DNA from: Campylobacter concisus UNSWCS
Lineage (GTDB): Bacteria > Campylobacterota > Campylobacteria > Campylobacterales > Campylobacteraceae
Assembly (NCBI RefSeq): GCF_000466685.1
Contig: NZ_ANNG01000030.1
Location: 19,678 to 83,677, forward strand
Direction of reading: 5' to 3'
Length of the DNA stretch: 64,000 nucleotides
Translations under genes and position numbers: made by a program
In this document: piece after piece, positions 8,235 to 15,892 of the stretch
Layout of the letters: every line of letters starts with the position of its first letter
Position numbering within the stretch: the stretch's first letter is position 1
The notes under the pieces: model-generated
Seen by the model: the letters and a program-made list of their open reading frames with translations, nothing else
Database searches by the model: none
What the model was told of the DNA's origin: nothing

Positions 8235-9223
8235 TAAGCCAAAATGTACTTGATAGGCTAAGCTTGGGCGCAAACCTGCTTGCCTTCTCGCACGGCATCG
8301 ATAGCACCGCACTTTTTTACATTTTGCAAGAGGCTGGGGTTAAATTTGATCTAGCCATAGTCGATCACAACGCCAGAGAGCAGAGTAAATTTGAAGTTGA
8401 AAGCGCCAAAGAGCTTGCCAGCAAATTTGACAAAAAAATCTACATAAAAAGCGTAAATTTAGGTAAGTCAAATTTTGAAAAAAATGCGCGTGAGGCGAGG
8501 TATGAGTTTTTTGGAGAAATTTGCCAAAAATATGGCTATGAAAATTTGATCCTAGCTCATCAGTTTGATGATAAATTTGAGTGGTTTTTGATGCAGCTTG
8601 GCAAGGGCGCTGGACTAAAAGAGCTCTTTGGTATGAGCGAGCTTGAGAGGAGAGGGCACTTTTGGCTAGTTAGACCGCTTTTAAATTCACGCAAAAAAGA
8701 GCTTCAAAACTACCTTGACGAGCGAGGTTTGCGCTATTTTGTCGATGAGACAAATTTAGATGGCAAGCTTAAAAGAAGCTTTGTGAGACTAAATTTTAGT
8801 GAGCCGTTTTTAAACGAGTATTTTAGCGGCGTGAAAAGAAGCTTTGAGTTTTTGGAGGCTGATAGGCAAAACCTGCTGCCAAATATCACAAAGATAGATG
8901 ATGAAATTTTCATTATAAAAAATGATAGTAACGTGGTTCGGGGCGTCGATATGGCGGCAAAAGAGCTAAATGTGCTTTTAAGCAAGGCTCAAAAAGATGA
9001 GCTAAGTGCAAATTTAGCAAAGCAAACAAGCGTGGTGCTAAGTGGCAAGATCGCCGTTGGCTACGCTGATGAATTTGTTTTGGTGACGCCATTTTACAAA
9101 GCCGTAATGCCAAAAATATTTAAAGAAAAGGCTAGAATTTTAAAGCTCCCAGCGATAAATAGGGGCTATTTATTTACAAAGAGCATTCAAATAGAAAATC
9201 TTTCTAAATTTTTTAGCAAATAG
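8231..9223 (+). CDS. tilS: tRNA(Ile)-lysidine synthetase
   Basis: Attaches lysine to C34 of tRNA(Ile)-CAU, changing its specificity from Met to Ile; essential for AUA decoding. The ATP-binding PP-loop is at residues 18-27, but reads [10 protein letters not shown] where the usual motif is SGG-x-DS, so the second residue of the loop is His instead of Gly. The IVDHNARE and [21 protein letters not shown] segments fit TilS. At 330 aa it is shorter than E. coli TilS (over 400 aa) because the C-terminal domains are reduced, as in other epsilonproteobacteria. Last gene of panC-rimO-tilS; a long non-coding region follows. Confidence 0.88.
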   Translation: MISQNVLDRLSLGANLLAFSHGIDSTALFYILQEAGVKFDLAIVDHNAREQSKFEVESAKELASKFDKKIYIKSVNLGKSNFEKNAREARYEFFGEICQKYGYENLILAHQFDDKFEWFLMQLGKGAGLKELFGMSELERRGHFWLVRPLLNSRKKELQNYLDERGLRYFVDETNLDGKLKRSFVRLNFSEPFLNEYFSGVKRSFEFLEADRQNLLPNITKIDDEIFIIKNDSNVVRGVDMAAKELNVLLSKAQKDELSANLAKQTSVVLSGKIAVGYADEFVLVTPFYKAVMPKIFKEKARILKLPAINRGYLFTKSIQIENLSKFFSK

Positions 9224-9608
9224 AGCATTTTGGGCTATAAATTTGATCTGCTAAAGGCTAGTTTAAAACTAAATTTTGTTCCAACTTTCAAGCTAGAGCA
9301 TCAATTAGGATTTAGAAAAAAACTGCAAATTTGGTTTTGGATATTTTTCTCAAACATAAACTACTTTTGCATTTAAATTTATAGTAAAAGGCAATAAATT
9401 TGACCCACAAAAGAGCAAATTTAAAGTTTATAGTGCTTAAAACTACAAATTTAATCTGATGAGTAAAAATTTAAAGCCTTAAGTAGCAAATTTACTCAGG
9501 TTTTCAGGTAAATGCCCGCTTCAACCTTGGCAAATGTGGCACTAAACCTGCAAATTTTCTATACCAAAAGTCAAATTTAAAGCATCATTGAATAAATTTA
9601 ACTTCATA

Positions 9609-9624
9609 GCTGTTTTAAAACAGC
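9609..9624. repeat. Perfect 16-bp palindrome
   Basis: GCTGTTTTAAAACAGC is a perfect inverted repeat with no spacer, inside the gene-free region. It could be a regulator binding site or form a small cruciform. Confidence 0.5.
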
Positions 9625-9820
9625 CCAAAAACTATCTGTGATATAAATTTCTCAAGTAAAAACTCTAAATTTATCCACATATCTTTGTTGCAGGATAGCT
9701 GCCCGATCTTTAGCCTCAAATTTAAAATTCTTAGCACTCTTGCAGCTTTGAAATCGCGTATAGAAATTCGGCTTAACAATATTCATATTACTTGTAAGCC
9801 ATTAAAATGTAAATTCTATA

Positions 9821-9839
9821 TATGAAACTAAGTTTCATA
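9821..9839. repeat. Perfect 19-bp palindrome
   Basis: TATGAAACT and AGTTTCATA flank a single A. The two 9-bp arms match perfectly, an operator-like layout. No gene starts close by, so a regulatory role is not evident. Confidence 0.5.
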
Positions 9840-9848
9840 AACAAGATA

Positions 9849-9902
9849 ATGAATTTTGTAGCTCATTAAATTTAAGTTCAGTTGTAAAATTTAGTCTTAG
9901 CT
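9849..9902 (+). repeat. Imperfect direct repeat, copy A
   Basis: 54 bp matching copy B (10023-10076) at 43 of 54 positions by hand alignment; 8 of 11 differences are transitions. The 174-bp offset is exactly 58 codons, so both copies read in the same frame, with the shared residue pattern N-x-F-C-x-S-L-N-L and later K-F-S-L. Confidence 0.6.
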
Positions 9903-10022
9903 TATGTGGTTATCAATCTCTCTAGCAAAAACTAAATTTGCGCATCGCTAGAATGCCAAAATATAAATTTGATCTTTCAATACAAAATTTGAAATTTTCA
10001 GCCAATAAGCATTTAAAAATTA

Positions 10023-10076
10023 ATAAATTTTGTGGTTCATTAAATTTAAACTCTCATGCAAAATTTAGTCTCAACT
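10023..10076 (+). repeat. Imperfect direct repeat, copy B
   Basis: Second copy of the 54-bp repeat. The frame connecting the two copies is interrupted by a stop near 9923, so any protein that contained the repeat is now broken. Confidence 0.6.
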
Positions 10077-10217
10077 CGCCTCTAATATCAAATTTAATAA
10101 ACGCGTCCAAAAAGCCAAATTTATAAATCAGCGCCGATCGCAGCAAAAGCCAGCTCGTAAATTTTAAACAAGCCAGCAGTCTAAATTTACCTCATCAAAG
10201 CCGTTTGCATAAAATAA

Positions 10218-10247
10218 TGCGTAAAATTTTATAAATTTTATTACGCA
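10218..10247 (-). terminator. Hairpin after the heptose operon
   Basis: TGCGTAA and TTACGCA form a 7-bp stem around an AT-only interior that can also pair, directly after the stop codon of the SseB-like gene. It probably ends the gmhB-hldD-hldE-gmhA transcript; there is no clear U-tract. Confidence 0.45.
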
Positions 10248-10643
10248 CTAGTCGAGGATTTTCTCTATCAGCTCTCTTTTTAGCACAAAGTCATAGCTAA
10301 AAGCATCCACTACGACGCCAGCATAACTGCTCTCTTTTAGCATCGCAAGATACTCTTTTAGCCCTATCTCTATGCTTTCTTGCTCGCTGTCGTTTCGCCA
10401 AAGCTTCATCGACTTTTTGCTAGTAAATGCCGGAAAATAGCTAAGCTTTTCGCTTTCATCTTCAAGGAGGATAAATTTAATATTTGAGCCCTCTTCTTCA
10501 TAAACTACGCCACCATCAGGCTTTGCAAGCGCTTGGTTTAAAAGCACCGGAGCAAAAAAAGTGGCCTTTTTTAAAGCCGATATCAAATTTATCTCATTTT
10601 GCTGGCAAGGATCACTTAAAAATTTATCCATCGCTTCTTGCAT
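10248..10643 (-). CDS. SseB-like protein
   Basis: A 131-aa soluble protein whose layout fits the SseB N-terminal domain family. Typical are an early ATFFAPVLL strand, the ILLEDESEKLSYFPAFTSKKSMKLW core and a C-terminal VVVDAFSYDFVLKRELIEKIL. Proteins of this family are of unclear function in most bacteria. I chose the ATG at 10643, which follows AGGGG and comes just after the gmhA stop codon; an in-frame ATG at 10664 would overlap gmhA. It is the last gene of the heptose operon, but a link to heptose synthesis is not implied by its sequence. Confidence 0.7.
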   Translation of the reverse strand: MQEAMDKFLSDPCQQNEINLISALKKATFFAPVLLNQALAKPDGGVVYEEEGSNIKFILLEDESEKLSYFPAFTSKKSMKLWRNDSEQESIEIGLKEYLAMLKESSYAGVVVDAFSYDFVLKRELIEKILD

Positions 10644-10644
10644 T

Positions 10645-11214
10645 TTAGCCCCTAAAAGCCTCATCTACGGCCTGGCAGATCGTGTGTATAAAAAATATGT
10701 GCGACTCTTGAATTCTTGCAGTATCGCTTGAGCCAACGACTAAATTTAGATCGCAACCTTCATTCATCGCGCCGCCACCTTTACCACTAAGTCCAAGCAC
10801 TGATACGCCCATTTTCTTGGCACTTTTTATAGCTTCAAGGATATTTTTGCTGTTGCCACTCGTTGAGATCGCTACGAGCAAGTCGCCAGAGCGAGCTAAG
10901 GCCTCAAACTGGCGTGAGAAAACATAGTCAAAGCCGTAGTCGTTACCAATGGCCGTAAGTACCGAAGTATCAGTAGTTAGCGCGATGCCAGGGAGCGCTT
11001 GACGCTCGCTTTTATATCTGCCAGTTAGCTCGGCTGCAAAGTGCTGAGCGTCCGCCGCAGAGCCGCCGTTACCGCATATTAGCACCTTTTTGCCATTTTT
11101 TAGCGTATCAGCCACCATCTGGCAAGCACGCTCCAAGCTACCTATCAAATTTACATGCTCGTTAAAGGTCTTTTGGTGAGCCTCGAGCTCATTTTTTATC
11201 ATCGTTTTTAGCAT
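10645..11214 (-). CDS. gmhA: Sedoheptulose 7-phosphate isomerase
   Basis: First step of ADP-heptose synthesis: converts sedoheptulose 7-phosphate to D-glycero-D-manno-heptose 7-phosphate in the cytoplasm. The 189-aa protein is a single SIS domain with CGNGGSAADAQHFAAEL (about residues 46-62), the phosphate-binding STSGNSKN segment and a C-terminal QESHIFFIHTICQ helix carrying the metal and catalytic residues (Glu, His). The start at 11214 has AAGGA upstream and overlaps the hldE end by 26 bp. Heptose feeds the lipooligosaccharide core and, in some strains, capsule. Confidence 0.94.
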   Translation of the reverse strand: MLKTMIKNELEAHQKTFNEHVNLIGSLERACQMVADTLKNGKKVLICGNGGSAADAQHFAAELTGRYKSERQALPGIALTTDTSVLTAIGNDYGFDYVFSRQFEALARSGDLLVAISTSGNSKNILEAIKSAKKMGVSVLGLSGKGGGAMNEGCDLNLVVGSSDTARIQESHIFFIHTICQAVDEAFRG

Positions 11215-12607
11215 CTTTTATCCTTTTTATTATCCCTGTTGTGCTTTTGCCCTCGACAAAGTCAATCAGCCTGACCTCTTTTACTATCTCGCTGCCAACG
11301 ACCTCTTTGCCCTTGTAGTCAGCCCCTTTTACAAGCACGTCAGGCTTTATCTTTGTTATTAAATTTAATGGCGTATCCTCATCAAATATCACGACATAAT
11401 CTACAAATCCAAGCCCACTTAGCACGCAGGCTCTATCATCTTGCGAGTTTATAGGTCTAGCCTCGCCTTTTAGTCTCTTAACTGAAGTATCCGAGTTTAG
11501 CCCGACAACCAAAAGATCGCCAAGCTCCCTTGCGCGCGCTAGGTATTTTACGTGTCCAGCGTGCAAGATATCAAAGCAGCCATTTGTGAAAACGACCTTT
11601 TTCTTGCCCTTTTGGCTCAAAATTTCCTCTAACTCCTCGACGCTTTTAAGCTTGTGCTCGAAATTTGCCCCAAATGAGCTATTCAGCAGCTGTTCGATCT
11701 CGCTAAAGCTAGCCGTTGCGCTACCTATCTTTGCCACGACGACGGCTGCTGCGAGGTTTGCTATCTTTATCGCCTCTTTTATATCAGCCCCGTTTGCCAG
11801 CATATAGCCAAGTGTGGCAAGCACCGTATCTCCAGCGCCAGTGACGTCAAAGACCTCTTTTGCTTTTGCAGCAAAGATATGCAATTTGTCATCATATAGC
11901 GCGATGCCCTCTTCTGAGATCGTGATGATCGAATAGGTCAAATTTAGCTCGTCTTTTAACTGTTTTATCGCCTTTTCAAGCTCGGCCTTGTCTTTTATCT
12001 TTAAATTTGTAGCCTCGCTCGCCTCTTTTTTATTTGGCGTTAGAAGGGTTGCATTTTTATACTTTGAGTAGTCGCTGCCTTTTGGGTCTATGAGAACTGG
12101 TATTTTTAGCCTCACGCACTCGTTTATGATCTCTTGGCAGACCTTCTCGCTAAGCACGCCCTTGCCGTAGTCACTTAGCAAGACAGCCTTGAAATTTGCA
12201 AGATTTTCTTTGACCTTTAAGATGAGCTCGTCTTCTAAATTTATCTTAACAACGCTCTCTTTATCGATCCTGACAACTTGCTGATGAGATGCCATGATGC
12301 GGCTTTTTATCGAGCTTTCGCGCCCTTTTTCGGTGAGGATCAGCTCATCTTTTACATTTAGCTCAGCAAGCTTCTCTTTTATCTTTTTGCCGGCCTCATC
12401 ATCTCCTAAGACGCTAGCCACGCTCACGTTTGCGCCAAGAGAGAGTAAATTTCTCACCACGTTACCAGCGCCACCAAGCGTGTAGGTTTCGTTATTTATC
12501 TTTACGACCTGCACAGGCGCTTCAGGCGAGATGCGCTCGCAACTGCCCCAGATATAGTGGTCCAGCATGAGATCACCGACGACTAAAATTTTAACTCTCT
12601 TAGCCAT
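11189..12607 (-). CDS. hldE: Bifunctional heptose 7-phosphate kinase / heptose 1-phosphate adenylyltransferase
   Basis: A 472-aa fusion. The N-terminal ribokinase-like domain (about residues 1-315) phosphorylates heptose 7-phosphate to the 1,7-bisphosphate; it shows the GGAGNV substrate motif and the DVTGAGDTVLA anion-hole motif with the catalytic aspartate. The C-terminal cytidylyltransferase-like domain (from about 340) carries FTNGCFDILHAGH and makes ADP-heptose after GmhB has removed the 7-phosphate. It overlaps hldD by 8 bp and gmhA by 26 bp. The two-domain form is standard for this pathway. Confidence 0.95.
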   Translation of the reverse strand: MAKRVKILVVGDLMLDHYIWGSCERISPEAPVQVVKINNETYTLGGAGNVVRNLLSLGANVSVASVLGDDEAGKKIKEKLAELNVKDELILTEKGRESSIKSRIMASHQQVVRIDKESVVKINLEDELILKVKENLANFKAVLLSDYGKGVLSEKVCQEIINECVRLKIPVLIDPKGSDYSKYKNATLLTPNKKEASEATNLKIKDKAELEKAIKQLKDELNLTYSIITISEEGIALYDDKLHIFAAKAKEVFDVTGAGDTVLATLGYMLANGADIKEAIKIANLAAAVVVAKIGSATASFSEIEQLLNSSFGANFEHKLKSVEELEEILSQKGKKKVVFTNGCFDILHAGHVKYLARARELGDLLVVGLNSDTSVKRLKGEARPINSQDDRACVLSGLGFVDYVVIFDEDTPLNLITKIKPDVLVKGADYKGKEVVGSEIVKEVRLIDFVEGKSTTGIIKRIKDAKNDDKK

Positions 12608-13589
12608 TTAGCTCTTCCTTATAAATTCTCTTTATCTCTGGCAAGTAGTCTTTTATCGCCTCTTCTAAGCTCCAAGTAGCGCTAAAGCCAAATGCCTCGC
12701 GAGCTGGGGCTACGTCGGCCTCTGTGTGAAACTGATAAGAGCCGATAAATGGGTTTTTTATATATTCGTTGCCTAAATTTACGCCGATCTCGCGTTGCAA
12801 GATGTCAGCGATATCTTGAAAGCTTCTAGCCTTGCCAGTAGCTGCGTTATAGACGCCACTTGGCGCATCAAGCGCTTTTATGTTTGCCTCAATGATATCT
12901 TTTACATAGACAAAGTCGCGTTTGATCTGGTCGCTGCCCTCAAAGAGCCTTGGTGTCTTGCCAGCTAAAATTTGAAGTCCAAACTGAAGCACCATCGAGG
13001 CGGTTTTATTTTTGAAAAACTCGCCCTTGCCAAAGACGTTAAAATACCTCAGTCCAACCACGCTTACGCCGCGCTTTGCGTAAATTTTATTGATATTATC
13101 CATGCTTAGCTTGCTAAAGCCGTAAACATTATTTGGCGCTTCGCACTCACCAACGGTTTGTGGGCTCTTTGCGTTGCCATAAGTCGCCCCTGAGCTAGCG
13201 TAGATCATCTTTGCGCCCAAACTCTCGCAGATGTCAAGCAAATTTACAAAGGCATTTACATTTGTTTTTATTAGCTCGTCTTGCTCTTTTACGGTCGTGT
13301 CTGAGATCGCTGCTTCGTGGTAGATGACGTCTGGACGAAAGTTTTTTATCTTCTCAAGCGTGCTAGGGTCGTTGATATCGCCAGCGTAAATTTCACCCTT
13401 AAAGCCAAGTAAATTTTTAAAATGGCCAAAGCTTTTTAAGTTGCCGTTGCTAAATGTCTCGTCGTTTCTAAATTTATCCACGACAAGCACGTGAGCGTCT
13501 TTATAGTTTTCATCAAAATAGTGCGCCAAGGCTGAGCCGATAAAGCCAGCGCCGCCAGTTATAACCATCTTTTTCCCGTTTAAATTCAT
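12600..13589 (-). CDS. hldD: ADP-L-glycero-D-manno-heptose 6-epimerase
   Basis: Last step of the pathway, inverting C6 of ADP-D-glycero-D-manno-heptose to give the donor used for the lipooligosaccharide inner core. It is a 329-aa extended short-chain dehydrogenase with the NADP-binding TGGAGFIGS (residues 11-19) and the catalytic Tyr-x3-Lys in YGFSKLS (about 145). RYFNVFGKGE and KRDFVYVKD are also family hallmarks. AAGGA lies upstream, and a 4-bp overlap links it to gmhB. Confidence 0.94.
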   Translation of the reverse strand: MNLNGKKMVITGGAGFIGSALAHYFDENYKDAHVLVVDKFRNDETFSNGNLKSFGHFKNLLGFKGEIYAGDINDPSTLEKIKNFRPDVIYHEAAISDTTVKEQDELIKTNVNAFVNLLDICESLGAKMIYASSGATYGNAKSPQTVGECEAPNNVYGFSKLSMDNINKIYAKRGVSVVGLRYFNVFGKGEFFKNKTASMVLQFGLQILAGKTPRLFEGSDQIKRDFVYVKDIIEANIKALDAPSGVYNAATGKARSFQDIADILQREIGVNLGNEYIKNPFIGSYQFHTEADVAPAREAFGFSATWSLEEAIKDYLPEIKRIYKEELNG

Positions 13590-14101
13590 AGTGATTTTTC
13601 CTTTTTTAGCTTATTTAAAACATCTCTTACATCTTTGAAATTTATGCCATCAAGCAAGAAATTTTTGCCCACACCAGCTCTTTTGCCAGCCTCGACGTCG
13701 CTTGACTTATCGCCTATCATTAGCGAGTTTTCAAGGTCTATGTCAAACTCTTTGCAAGCATCAAGTATCATTTTTGGATTTGGTTTTCTGCAGGTGCATT
13801 TTTGCTCTGGAGCGTGCGGGCAAAAATAGACTTTGGTGATAAAAATCTGCTCTTTTTTAAAGCTTTCAAGCATAAATTTGTTTAGAGCGTCAAACTGCTC
13901 CTGCGTGTAGTAGCCCCTGCCGATGCCTGATTGATTTGTCACGACAAAGAGCTTGTAGCCAGCCTTAGCAAATTCTCTTAGCGCATCAAAAATGCCATCA
14001 ATAAATTTAAAGTCTTTGATCTCGCAAACATATCCAGCGTCTTCATTTATGACGCCGTCTCGGTCTAAAAAAAGTGCTTTGTTGGCTGTTTCTTTTATCA
14101 T
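13586..14101 (-). CDS. gmhB: D-glycero-beta-D-manno-heptose 1,7-bisphosphate 7-phosphatase
   Basis: A 171-aa HAD-family phosphatase that removes the 7-phosphate between the two HldE reactions. The nucleophile motif is FLDRDGVIN near residues 12-20, the Zn-binding loop is CPHAPEQKCTC (about 95), and MIGDKSSD carries the metal aspartates. The start at 14101 is the only one that places FLDRDGVIN at the usual distance; the open frame runs 46 codons further upstream into the promoter of the divergent cytochrome gene and is not expected to be translated. No ribosome binding site precedes this ATG; the TATAAT box ends 6 nt before it, which predicts a leaderless mRNA. Confidence 0.9.
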   Translation of the reverse strand: MIKETANKALFLDRDGVINEDAGYVCEIKDFKFIDGIFDALREFAKAGYKLFVVTNQSGIGRGYYTQEQFDALNKFMLESFKKEQIFITKVYFCPHAPEQKCTCRKPNPKMILDACKEFDIDLENSLMIGDKSSDVEAGKRAGVGKNFLLDGINFKDVRDVLNKLKKEKSL

Positions 14102-14107
14102 TTGGTG

Positions 14108-14113
14108 ATTATA
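14108..14113 (-). promoter_or_regulatory. -10 box for the gmhB operon
   Basis: On the minus strand TTTTGGCTATAATC, with a perfect TATAAT. Six bases (CACCAA) separate it from the gmhB ATG, so the expected transcription start coincides with the A of the start codon. Confidence 0.65.
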
Positions 14114-14158
14114 GCCAAAATATTTTAACCCGCCCCTTGCAAATTTACATTTTTGTAT

Positions 14159-14164
14159 TATAAT
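14159..14164 (+). promoter_or_regulatory. -10 box for cytochrome c553
   Basis: Perfect TATAAT in TTTTTGTATTATAATGCC, 30 nt before the start codon and preceded by a T-rich stretch. It lies about 46 bp from the divergent gmhB -10 box. AAGGA follows at a normal distance from the ATG. Confidence 0.7.
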
Positions 14165-14193
14165 GCCGGCACGTTTTTTAAAAAGGATGACAA

Positions 14194-14496
14194 ATGAAAA
14201 AACTACTAATCGTTTCAAGTGTTGCAGCACTACTTTCAACTGCTGCTTTCGCTGCAGATGGCGCTACTATCTATAAAAAATGCGTTGCCTGTCATGGCGC
14301 TAAAGCTGAAAAAGTTTTCAACAACAAAGTTCCAGCTTTAACATCACTTGATGCAGCAGCTATCGAAGCAGCTCTAAAAGGCTACAAAACAGGAGCAAAT
14401 AAATTTGGTCTTGGTGCTATGATGAAACCTATCGCTACTCCAATGAGCGATGAAGATGCAAAAGCAGTAGCTGAATACATCCAAACTTTAAAATAA
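14194..14496 (+). CDS. Periplasmic cytochrome c553
   Basis: A 100-aa class I c-type cytochrome: signal peptide of about 20 residues ending AAFA, then a single haem site CVACH at residues 30-34 and a methionine-rich segment near residues 75-85 (GAMMKPIATPM) that supplies the distal ligand. In Campylobacter such small cytochromes shuttle electrons from the bc1 complex to the cb-type oxidase and to periplasmic peroxidases. It has its own promoter and a strong terminator, so it is monocistronic. The position beside the heptose operon matches C. jejuni as I recall it. Confidence 0.92.
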   Translation: MKKLLIVSSVAALLSTAAFAADGATIYKKCVACHGAKAEKVFNNKVPALTSLDAAAIEAALKGYKTGANKFGLGAMMKPIATPMSDEDAKAVAEYIQTLK

Positions 14497-14501
14497 TCAC
14501 A

Positions 14502-14520
14502 GGGGCGCTCGCCCCTTTTT
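14502..14520 (+). terminator. Rho-independent terminator
   Basis: GGGGCG and CGCCCC form a 6-bp GC stem with a 2-nt loop, followed by TTTTT. It is 5 nt after the cytochrome c553 stop codon and the clearest terminator in the window. Confidence 0.88.
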
Positions 14521-15306
14521 CTACAAATTTAAACTCACACCAAATTTCAAAAGCTCTTTTGGCAGATAGTCATCTAAATTACCAATCTTGTCGTTATCTA
14601 TCTCTATTAAATTTAGACCATATTTTTTATAAAGCTCTATCTTTTGCTCTTTTCTTTTTATATACGCCTCATCATCTTCTAAGCCCCAAAATTCTATATA
14701 GATCTTGCCTTTTGGTATATAAAAGTCACAATAGACATCTTCTTTTATCGGCACTCTTTTTTCATAAGCCATGCCTTCAGCAAAAAGCCAGTTTGCTATA
14801 ACTAGCTCTGCCCTACTTCTTACATAGTGACCGTCGTTTGTTCGGTATTCAGCTTTAAATTTCTCTCTAAAGTCTTCTTTTTGTTCTTCTTTGGCCGTTT
14901 TTGCGGTATTTTTCATTATCTCATCTACGAAATTTTCGTTATAAACTATCCTCTCATTCCACCTAACGCTAGCCCTACCCATGTAGTAGTTTTGCATGCC
15001 GCCATAGTATCTGCCAGCATCTGTCACGTTGTAGCCGTTGTCACATTTTTTTATGAAGCCTAAATTTAATAAAACCTCATTTACATCTTTTGCGTTTTTG
15101 CCAAATTTCTTTGCTATCTCTTTTGCGCTAAACATATCAGCTATATTTCTTTGGTTAAATTTTACGTAAGATTTTTGATGCAGTTTTCGTCTTATAAATT
15201 TCGCCATTAAATTTATCAAAATGACAAATATTATAATAGGCAGCACAAAGCTAAAAAACGCTGGCAACATTATGGATAGTAAATTTGCTGTATCAAAAAT
15301 TTGCAT
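14521..15306 (-). CDS. Membrane-anchored protein with HTH-like and PD-(D/E)XK nuclease-like domains
   Basis: A 261-aa protein of unusual build. One hydrophobic segment (about residues 12-35) anchors it in the membrane, followed by a basic stretch. Residues 58-100 (FSAKEIAKKFGKNAKDVNEV) look like a helix-turn-helix of the phage-antirepressor KilA-C type. Residues 160-240 show the order of a restriction-endonuclease fold: Glu in a helix (RAELVIANWL, Glu167), Asp in a strand (VYCDFYI, Asp194), then Glu in the next strand (KIYIEFWG, Glu205), with Trp where Lys is common. It is read convergently with the cytochrome gene and stands before cysE. The role is unknown; DNA processing at the membrane or defence are possible. 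Confidence 0.6.
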   Translation of the reverse strand: MQIFDTANLLSIMLPAFFSFVLPIIIFVILINLMAKFIRRKLHQKSYVKFNQRNIADMFSAKEIAKKFGKNAKDVNEVLLNLGFIKKCDNGYNVTDAGRYYGGMQNYYMGRASVRWNERIVYNENFVDEIMKNTAKTAKEEQKEDFREKFKAEYRTNDGHYVRSRAELVIANWLFAEGMAYEKRVPIKEDVYCDFYIPKGKIYIEFWGLEDDEAYIKRKEQKIELYKKYGLNLIEIDNDKIGNLDDYLPKELLKFGVSLNL

Positions 15307-15337
15307 TTTTATGGTGCAGTGAGGGTAAATTTAAATT

Positions 15338-15889
15338 TTAAATGATAAATTCTGGCTCAAATTTTGTCCCATTTACCCTGACAACTCTTGCAGGTATGCC
15401 AACGACAGTTGCGTTTGCTGGGACGTTTTTTAGCACAACTGAGTTCGCACCGATCTTAGCATTTTCGCCGATCGTTATAGCCCCAAGTATCTTTGAGCCA
15501 GCGGCGATAGTCACGCCATTTTTAACGGTCGGATGGCGCTTGCCACACTCTTTGCCAGTGCCGCCAAGTGTCACTTGATGATACATCATCACATCATCAC
15601 CGACCTCAGCCGTCTCGCCGATAACCACGCCCATGCCGTGATCTATGAAAAATCTCCTACCAATCTTTGCTCCTGGGTGGATCTCGATGCCTGTTAGAAA
15701 TCTTGCTATTTGCGAGATGAGTCTAGCTAGAAAAAACCATTTTTTCTCATATAAAAAATGAGAAATTTTGTGAAATAAAACCGCATGGATGCCAGGAGTG
15801 TTTATAAGTATCGCCAAAAAGCAACAACTATGCACCGATGGGTCTTTTTCACGGACGGTTTGGACTAGCTCTTTTAGACTCTCCCACAT
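15338..15889 (-). CDS. cysE: Serine O-acetyltransferase
   Basis: Acetylates L-serine with acetyl-CoA to give O-acetylserine, the substrate of cysteine synthase. The 183-aa protein is the short form, with a helical N-terminus and a left-handed beta-helix of hexapeptide repeats from about residue 65 ([18 protein letters not shown]). [12 protein letters not shown] and the HQVTLGGTG loop carry the catalytic Asp and His residues. It follows cysK with a 3-nt gap, so O-acetylserine production and use are co-expressed. Confidence 0.93.
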   Translation of the reverse strand: MWESLKELVQTVREKDPSVHSCCFLAILINTPGIHAVLFHKISHFLYEKKWFFLARLISQIARFLTGIEIHPGAKIGRRFFIDHGMGVVIGETAEVGDDVMMYHQVTLGGTGKECGKRHPTVKNGVTIAAGSKILGAITIGENAKIGANSVVLKNVPANATVVGIPARVVRVNGTKFEPEFII

Positions 15890-15892
15890 ATT

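Larger units (their letters stand above)
9224..10247. other. 1-kb gene-free region with helically phased AAATTT tracts
   Basis: No convincing gene on either strand; the longest frame (9938-10126) has no ribosome binding site. By hand count there are about 30 AAATTT words. Between 9375 and 9718 their spacings are 21, 21, 30, 20, 21, 64, 21, 21, 51, 22 and 51 bp, all close to whole multiples of 10.5 bp. Short A3T3 tracts in phase with the helix bend DNA, so this stretch is probably intrinsically curved. It also holds two perfect palindromes and a 54-bp imperfect repeat. It may be decayed coding DNA, a structural chromosomal site, or both. Confidence 0.6.

Noticed and set aside
9938..10126. 62-codon open frame in the gene-free region
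   Set aside because: No ribosome binding site, no recognised family, and the same frame is broken by stops before it. I treat it as part of a decayed repeat, not a gene.
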